Assembly: GCA_026874595.1 (NCBI GenBank)
Contig: CM049314.1
Coordinates: 15,740,729-15,804,728, forward strand
Length of the DNA stretch: 64,000 nucleotides
DNA from: Sipunculus nudus
Taxonomy: Eukaryota; Annelida; Sipuncula; Golfingiida; Sipunculidae
Reading direction: 5' to 3'
The translations under genes were made by a program, and so were the position numbers. Positions 58,578 to 64,000 of the stretch are shown piece by piece; within the stretch, counting starts at the first letter, position 1, and each line of letters starts with the position of its first letter. Under the pieces are notes generated by a model that was not told the DNA's origin, ran no database searches, and worked only from the letters and a program-made list of their open reading frames with translations.

Positions 58578-59312
58578 GTGGGTTACATTGTGAAAAGCTG
58601 AGTCACTCTCAGCCCAGATCACCAAAGGTGGGTCACATTGTAATAAGCTGAGTCACTCTCAGCCCAGAACATCAAAGATGGGTCACATTGTTAAATGCTG
58701 AGTCACTCTCAGCCCAGAACATCAAAGATGGGTCACATTGTAAAATGCTGAGTCACTCTCAGCCCAGAACATTAAAGGTGGGTCACATTGTAAAATGCTG
58801 AGTCACTCTCAGCCCAGAAAATCAAGGATGGGTCACACTGAAAAACTGAGTCACTCTCAGCCCAGAAGATCAAAGGTGGGTCACACTGTTAAACTCTGAG
58901 AGTCACTCTCAGCCCAGAACATCAAAGGTTTGTCACATTGTTAAACCCTTAGTCTCTCTCAGCCCAGAACATCAAAGGTGGGTCACATTGTAAAACTCTG
59001 AGTCACTCACAGCCCAGAATATCAAAGATGGATTGCATTGTAAAATGCTGAGTCACTCTCAGCCCAGAACATCAAATATCGGTCACAATGTAAAATGCTG
59101 AGTCACTCTCAGCCCAGAATATCAAAGTTGGGTCACATTGTAAAACTCTAAGAGTCACTCAGCCCATAACATCAAAGGAGGGTCACATTGTGAAATGGTG
59201 AGTCACCTTCAGCCCAGATTATCTATGGTTGGTCACTTTTTAAAATGCTGAGTCACAGAACGTCAAAGGTGGGTCACATTGTATAATACTGAGTCACTCT
59301 CAGTCCATAAAC
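58547..59312 (+). repeat. UVRAG: 50-bp array copying the exon 8 donor, about 16 units
   Basis: The unit is GCTGAGTCACTCTCAGCCCA, then GAACATCAAAG|GTGGGTCACA, then TTGTAAAAT. Starts at 58547 (exon copy), 58597, 58647, 58697, 58747 and 58797 are exactly 50 bp apart. Later copies drift by a few bases. The exon copy is GCTGAGTCGCTCAC. Many copies carry AAAG|GTGGGT donors identical to the native one; others read AAAG|ATGGGT and have lost the GT. Confidence 0.95.
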
Positions 59313-59639
59313 ATATATTAAGAGAGTTTTAAATGAAACCAACCATAATTACAATAATTCTTAGGATCTACTTCAGTTCAATCCAATAAACATATATATA
59401 AATATGTAATATAAAATTATTTATTGTTGTGTATTGTACAAATAGCTGTCATAACTTATCAAGGCACTCTCCATGGCTCCAATGATTGCATTCAGTAGAC
59501 TGTATGGATGGAGGAAACCAGAGAAAACTACCGGCTTGAACAGGCAACTGCACCCTCTCTCATAGCCTTCCTGGTCGCCAGCAGAGAGAGCTGAGCGTTT
59601 TAACCCTCTACTGTCCATATACATTTTTTATCCCCCGTA
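59313..59639. other. No feature recognised
   Basis: AT-rich intronic spacer, followed by a short GC-richer stretch (59500-59610) with no coding signature. Confidence 0.4.
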
Positions 59640-60440
59640 ATAGCCCCTGTTTCAGAAGAACTCCTCTGAGACCCTTGGACCAATCTTTCCAAAACCCAGC
59701 ATAATTATTGGGTCATATGAACTGGTCCTAACAGACAGGTGGTGCCACCTGTAATTCCTTTCAAGCCGTATGAATCTGGGCATCTTAGTGATAACAGGCC
59801 ATATCTCAGGAGTGGTTCAATGTATTGTGCTGCAATTGTGCATATCCATTGATTTTGGACACCTCCACCTCATACTCAAGACTGGTGCACTACCTACAAT
59901 CTTTGTTGCATGGCGTCCATCCATGTGTATGCCATCTGTTCTTCTTAGTGATTGGTTCAATGTATTGGGCTGAAATTGTGCTAGTCCATAGATCTTGGAT
60001 ACCTCCAACTCGTATTTAAGACTGGTGGCGCCATCTGTAATAATATTTGCGTGGCATCCATCCATGTGTTTGCTTTAGCTGAAAATCATTCATATCTCAG
60101 GAGTGGTTCATTGTATTGGTTTGGAGTATGGAGAATTTTCTTGTAGACCAGACAGGTGGTGCCACGTTCCTCCCTTTTTCGAAGAATGCTTTGATGCCCT
60201 TTTCTGAGGAGTGGTTTACCCTACAGTCTTGAATTGTGCATGTCCATAAATCTTTGATATCTCCATATTGTACTCAAGACAGGTGGTGCCATCTGCAATT
60301 GTTTTCACATTGCATCCATCTATCGCTTTGCTTTTGGTGAAAATCACTCATATCTCAGAAGTGGGTGGATGTATCAGCCTGAAATTTTGCATATCATATC
60401 CATCTGTAGATCTGTTTTTGGTGAACATTGCACATTTATG
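59640..60440. repeat. Family G copy
   Basis: Four or so modules of about 170 bp with GACTGGTGGCGCCATCTG(T/C)A or variants, CATATCTCAGGAGTGGTT(C/T) and TTG(T/C)GCATGTCCAT. It lies in UVRAG intron 8. Confidence 0.7.
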
Positions 60441-61079
60441 AGGAGTTTAATGTTCTGAAGTTGTCTTCAATGAAATATAACCATTTGTTACATATGAATG
60501 TTATAATCATTTAAAAAATTCACAAAATGGGAATAAAAATGGTCTTCATCATTTTGTGGCCATCTTTGATTTTTCTACTAACCATGGCAACTGAAATTAC
60601 CCATTAAAAAATTCACAGAATAAAGCTCATTCCCTGAGTGACCTGTATTAATAAAATTATCACTTTTACTTGTCTCTACCCAGTGATACTTACATACATA
60701 ATAAATAAGTTATTTTATGGTAAGTTTGCCAAAAATATGAAATATGGAATGACACAGGTAATGTTTGCATGTTAATAAAATTAATGTAGTTGCAGGATCT
60801 CATTAAGAGGGAAGAAGTAGTTTTGAAGAATAATGTACTATCATGAAAAATCAAATATTCATTTAAGGAATGCAAATGGTTACGATATACATTCATGAAA
60901 ATTTTCAAATTATGTTTATTGTCACATATTTTAAAATGTACATTGTAATCTTACTTCAGTCAGTTTTACCCTTGTATTAAAAAAAATATGTAAAATGTAA
61001 AATATGCTCTAATGACATATAGTGATTCCTAAACTGAAATATAGATGTACAACTGAGAGAAAGATGTGTATTGTTTCAG
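60441..61079. other. AT-rich intronic sequence
   Basis: No repeat boundary, ORF or RNA gene recognised before the exon 9 acceptor. Confidence 0.4.
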
Positions 61080-61206
61080 AGGTCAGATAGAGAGACGGTG
61101 CTGATGAAGGTCAATCAGATGCGAGCTGACCTTGAGTGGAGAACGATGCATTTACAGGCAGAGAAGCAGTCATTTGAGATCTTCCAGACGGCCACCAACA
61201 AAAGAA
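61080..61206 (+). CDS. UVRAG: UVRAG-like protein, exon 9 (residues 226-268, coiled coil)
   Basis: TTGTTTCAG acceptor, GTAAGG donor, phase 0 in and phase 1 out. It encodes RSDRETVLMKVNQMRADLEW then RTMHLQAEKQSFEIFQTATN and KR. Charged, heptad-like composition continues the coiled coil. Sequence identity to vertebrate UVRAG is low here, as is usual for this region. The exon is supported by phase with exons 8 and 10. Confidence 0.88.
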
Positions 61207-61261
61207 GTAAGGAATGTCTTTACAGGGTGTCAAGGAAACTTTGCAAATTTGTTCTGTTGTT

Positions 61262-61622
61262 ACATGTTCAGTTTATCCAGGCATAGATATTTTCAGCTTG
61301 ATCCTGGCATGAACATGTTCTGATAGATCTAGGCATGGACATGTTCAGGACGATCCAGGCATTGACATTTTCTGGTTTATTCAGGTATGGACATTTTCAG
61401 GTTGATCCCGGCATTGGCATGTACAGGATGATCCAGTCATGGACATGTTTTGTTTGATCCAGTCATGGACATGTTCTGTTTGATCCAGTCATGGACATGT
61501 TCTGTTTGATCCAGTCATGGACATGTTCTGTTTGATCTAGGCATGGATGGACATGTTCAGGTTGACCAAGGCATGGATATAATCTCTTTGATCCAGGCAT
61601 GGACATGTTCAGGATAATCTAT
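61262..61622. repeat. UVRAG: About 31-bp minisatellite in intron 9
   Basis: The unit is roughly GATCCAGTCATGGACATGTT followed by CTGTTT, with 10-11 imperfect copies. It starts 55 bp after the exon 9 donor and does not contain exon sequence. Confidence 0.85.
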
Positions 61623-61897
61623 AAATGAATAAAGTTTATAAAAAAACTAGGTCACTGCAATTAGTATGGTAAAAGGAAAGAAGAAGTATTGTCTCTACCC
61701 ATTACACAAACTCCAAATCAATAAGGTTTCATCAGCAGTACCCGTATCTGAACAGAGATCCTCAGCATCTAAAAATGACAATACCGTGAAAAAAAAATGA
61801 TAAAAAGTTGAAAAATATAATTTTTATTGTAAAATGTTTCATGGAAGGAATATATAATTAACATATCATGTATATGATCAGAATGATGGTGTTACAG

Positions 61898-61982
61898 ATT
61901 CAGAAATCCGACACAAGTTTGAGACATTACAGAAAGACAAGGACAGGTTACAAGACAAGAAGAGAGCCTACTTTGATGTAAG
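61898..61982 (+). CDS. UVRAG: UVRAG-like protein, exon 10 (residues 268-296, coiled coil)
   Basis: GTTACAG acceptor, GTAAGC donor, phase 1 in and phase 2 out. It encodes SEIRHKFETLQKDKDRLQDK then KRAYFDV. It is a strongly helical, charged coiled-coil segment, matching in position the vertebrate KLQLQKESL...L part. Confidence 0.9.
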
Positions 61983-62004
61983 GTAAGCCTTTTTCTCTTG
62001 GTCA

Positions 62005-62250
62005 TTTGCTGCATATAGGAAAGTCACCACCGTATGTTTTTAGATGAATAATGGATTTCCAAGTATATTCTAAAATTTTCTCAGCTATCTGACCACCTTA
62101 TGTCTGTAAAATAAATAATGGATTTCCAGGTATGTTCTGATAATCTCAACTGGCTGACCACCTTGTGTTTGTATAATAAATAATTGATTTCCAGGTATTT
62201 TCAGATAATCTCAGCTGTCTGACAACTTTATCTTTATATGATAAATATCT
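62005..62250. repeat. UVRAG: About 67-bp repeat, 3 copies, intron 10
   Basis: Three modules with AATA(A)TGGATTTCCA(A/G)GTAT, AATCTCA(G/A)CTG and CTGACCACCTT. It fills most of the intron between exons 10 and 11 and does not include exon sequence. Confidence 0.75.
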
Positions 62251-62266
62251 TCTTTTTTTTTTGCAG

Positions 62267-62354
62267 AGAAGATCTGATTAAAACAATTGCCCAGCTGGTG
62301 TTGAGGCGCAAGCAGCTCATATCAGAATTAGCCTTCATCTATCCAATTAACCAG
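62267..62354 (+). CDS. UVRAG: UVRAG-like protein, exon 11 (residues 296-325)
   Basis: T-rich TTTTTTGCAG acceptor, GTATGA donor, phase 2 in and phase 0 out. It encodes EDLIKTIAQLVLRRKQLISE then LAFIYPINQ. AQL-(I/L)R-(R)QL(L/I)SEL-(F/Y)IYPI is the hallmark at the end of the UVRAG coiled coil, before the BARA-like region. It is the last exon in the window; the remaining C-terminal coding sequence must lie to the right. Confidence 0.94.
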
Positions 62355-62412
62355 GTATGAATTATCTAAAATCAGAACTAGCCTTTATCTATCCAGTAAA
62401 CATATAAACCAC
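62321..62412 (+). repeat. UVRAG: 50-bp duplication of the exon 11 3' end and donor
   Basis: ATCAGAATTAGCCTTCATCT in the exon (62321) recurs as ATCAGAACTAGCCTTTATCT at 62371, exactly 50 bp on, continuing with ATCCA(A/G)T(T)AA(C)CA. The copied donor has decayed (CCAGTAAAC). It is a two-copy duplication crossing an exon-intron junction. Confidence 0.85.
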
Positions 62413-62511
62413 ATTCATATAAAAGGCAGAAGCTGACAAAATACTACAGATGGCATCTATATCAAATCTAAAACATAAGAAATCTTGTGAAATCGATGCC
62501 TCTGAGTTTTT

Positions 62512-62960
62512 AGCTCAGCTGACTGTAAGTCATCTGAGCTATAGCGATCGCCCTTTGTCCATAACAGGGCACAAATCATAACTGTTAGACCTAGAAACTT
62601 GTTACTATACATCCAAGGAGGTCCTAGGCAAATCTTCTTGGAAACTAGACAGTTGGTCATTGTGACCAAAATTTTGTGACCTAAAGGCTGAAAGCACGAT
62701 TTTGAGCACCCAGAAAGTCAGGCAGGGCACACATTGTCTTTGTTAGGCGTATAATCTTCTAATGTAACATCCTTAGACGTCCTTGGCAAATGTCTGAGCT
62801 GACCTATATTCTGCAAGCTGCTGGCTCACATGACATTCAGGGAAATCCTTGGCAATTCTACTTGGAAACCTGAAATTGGGTCATGGTGACCTATATTCTG
62901 CTAGCTATGGACCAGAAACATGATTCTGAGCACCCAGACAGACAGGGTAAAAGTTGTATC
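62512..62960 (-). repeat. Family B element, reverse, head copy
   Basis: It begins TTTTTAGCTCAGCTGACTGT with its partner arm and ATAGCGATCGCCCTTTGTCC. The interior has GGAGGTCCTAGGCAAATCTT and CTTGGAAACCTGAAATTGGG. A second head follows at 62967. Confidence 0.7.
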
Positions 62961-64000
62961 CATTTTTGCTCAGCTGACTGTAAGTCATCTGAGCTATAGC
63001 GATCACCCTTTGTCTGTCATCCATCTGGCTGTCCGGCCGTCTGTCTGTTAACTAGGCACAAATCTTAACCACTGGACCTGGAATCTTCTTACTTTACATT
63101 CAGAGAGGTCCATGAAAAATCTCCTTGGAAACCTGGAATTAGGTCTCTGTTACCCATATTCTTTGAGCTATGGGGCTCAGAAGTACCCCCCAGAATAATG
63201 AAAAATTTGATACAAAAGCTCAAATTTCTGAACAACTAATGCATTGATCACCATGATTCTTTACATGAATATTGATCATGGAATGTTTCATCAGTTTTTG
63301 CAGACTGGTGGCGCAGCCTGTATTTTTTTTTCAACAATTTTTTTCCTCTATTTTTGAGACCTCAAAAGATGCCGTCATCTGTAAACAGGGCACAAATCAT
63401 AACCACTGAACCTGGAATCTTCTAACTTTACATCCAGAGAGGTCCATAAAAAGACTTCTTAGAAACCTGGAATTAGGTCTCTGTTACCCATATTCTTCAA
63501 GTTATGGGGCTCAGAAGTACCCCCCAGAATAATGAAAAAAATTGATACAAAAGCTCAAATTTCTGAACAACTAATGCATTGATCACCATGAAACTGTACA
63601 TGAATATTGATCATGGAGTGTTTCATCAGTTTCTGCAGACTGGTGGCGCCACCTGTATTTTTTCGAATTTTTACGATTTTTTTTCTCTATTTTTGAGACC
63701 TCAAAAGATGCCGTCATCTGTAAACAGGGCAAAAATCATAACTGCTGGACCTGGAATCTTCTCACTCCACATCCAGAGAGGTCCATAAAAAGTCTTCTTT
63801 GAAACCTGGAATTAGGTCTCTATTACCCGTATTCTTCAAGCTATGGGTCTCCGAAATACCCCCCAGAATAATGAAAAATTTGATACAAAAGCTCAAGTAT
63901 CTGAACAACTAATGCATTGATCACCATGATTCTTTGCATGGATATTATTACTGGAGTGTTTCATCAGTTTTTTTAGACTGGTGGCACCACTTGTATTTTT
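62961..64000 (-). repeat. Family B element, reverse, with 339-bp tandem modules
   Basis: The head is TTGCTCAGCTGACTGTAAGT with its partner arm. Modules follow: GTAAACAGGGCA(C/A)AAATCAT at 63381 and 63720 (339 bp apart), each with GGACCTGGAATCTTCT, CAGAAGTACCCCCCAGAATA, GATCACCATGA and ACTGGTGGCGC(C/A). The window ends inside the array. Confidence 0.8.

Overview
The window is eukaryotic and animal. It is AT-rich and crowded with (TA)n tracts, homopolymer G/C runs, short-period tandem arrays and nested non-autonomous DNA transposons. Spliceosomal exons with GT/AG borders encode a metazoan UVRAG-like protein. The repeat style (elements ending in a TAGCTCAG hairpin, GGTGGCGCCACC-rich repeats, a Tx1/L1-like LINE) suggests a mollusc, probably a bivalve. 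That placement is an inference; no species is claimed.

One host gene is supported. It is the 5' part of UVRAG on the + strand, in eleven exons from the ATG at 29367 to 62354, giving 325 codons with consistent splice phases. These cover the N-terminus, the C2 domain and the coiled coil; the C-terminal BARA-like part lies beyond the right edge. UVRAG acts in the class III PI3-kinase (VPS34/VPS15/Beclin 1) complex in autophagy and endosome maturation. The second intron (34928-49190) holds a nearly complete 6.56 kb LINE, 35598-42155, with a 16-bp target-site duplication. It has ORF1, and an ORF2 carrying endonuclease, reverse transcriptase and a C-terminal CCHC, broken by one in-frame TAG. The LINE lies inside an older DNA element bounded by CTGTGGTTG ends at 35151 and 42980.

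Upstream of UVRAG (1-29366) I see no convincing host gene. The readable units are: a hAT-like element with an 8-bp TSD (3759-5112); a 34-bp minisatellite (about 9781-10962); a hairpin-ended element (14911-16789); a small MITE (16812-17128); a 6.9 kb Mutator-like element with long terminal inverted repeats and an 8-bp TSD (18771-25701), holding a transposase C-terminal remnant and a nested hairpin-ended element; a SINE-like segment near 26760; a foldback element with 165-bp arms (27016-27676); and an inverted-repeat element ending about 300 bp before the UVRAG start codon.

The most unusual observation is in UVRAG itself. Several tandem arrays are built from exon-intron junctions of the gene. 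A 71-bp unit (about 34 copies) repeats the last 14 nt and 5' splice site of exon 7. A 50-bp unit (about 16 copies) repeats the 3' end and 5' splice site of exon 8. A 53-bp unit (6 copies) repeats the 3' splice site and start of exon 6. Exon 11 has one diverged extra copy of its 3' end. The result is dozens of tandem decoy splice sites beside the genuine ones. The 71-bp unit also carries a perfect 10-bp hairpin and matches, in inverse orientation, a segment 0.6 kb downstream, which suggests it began as a transposon terminus next to the splice donor.
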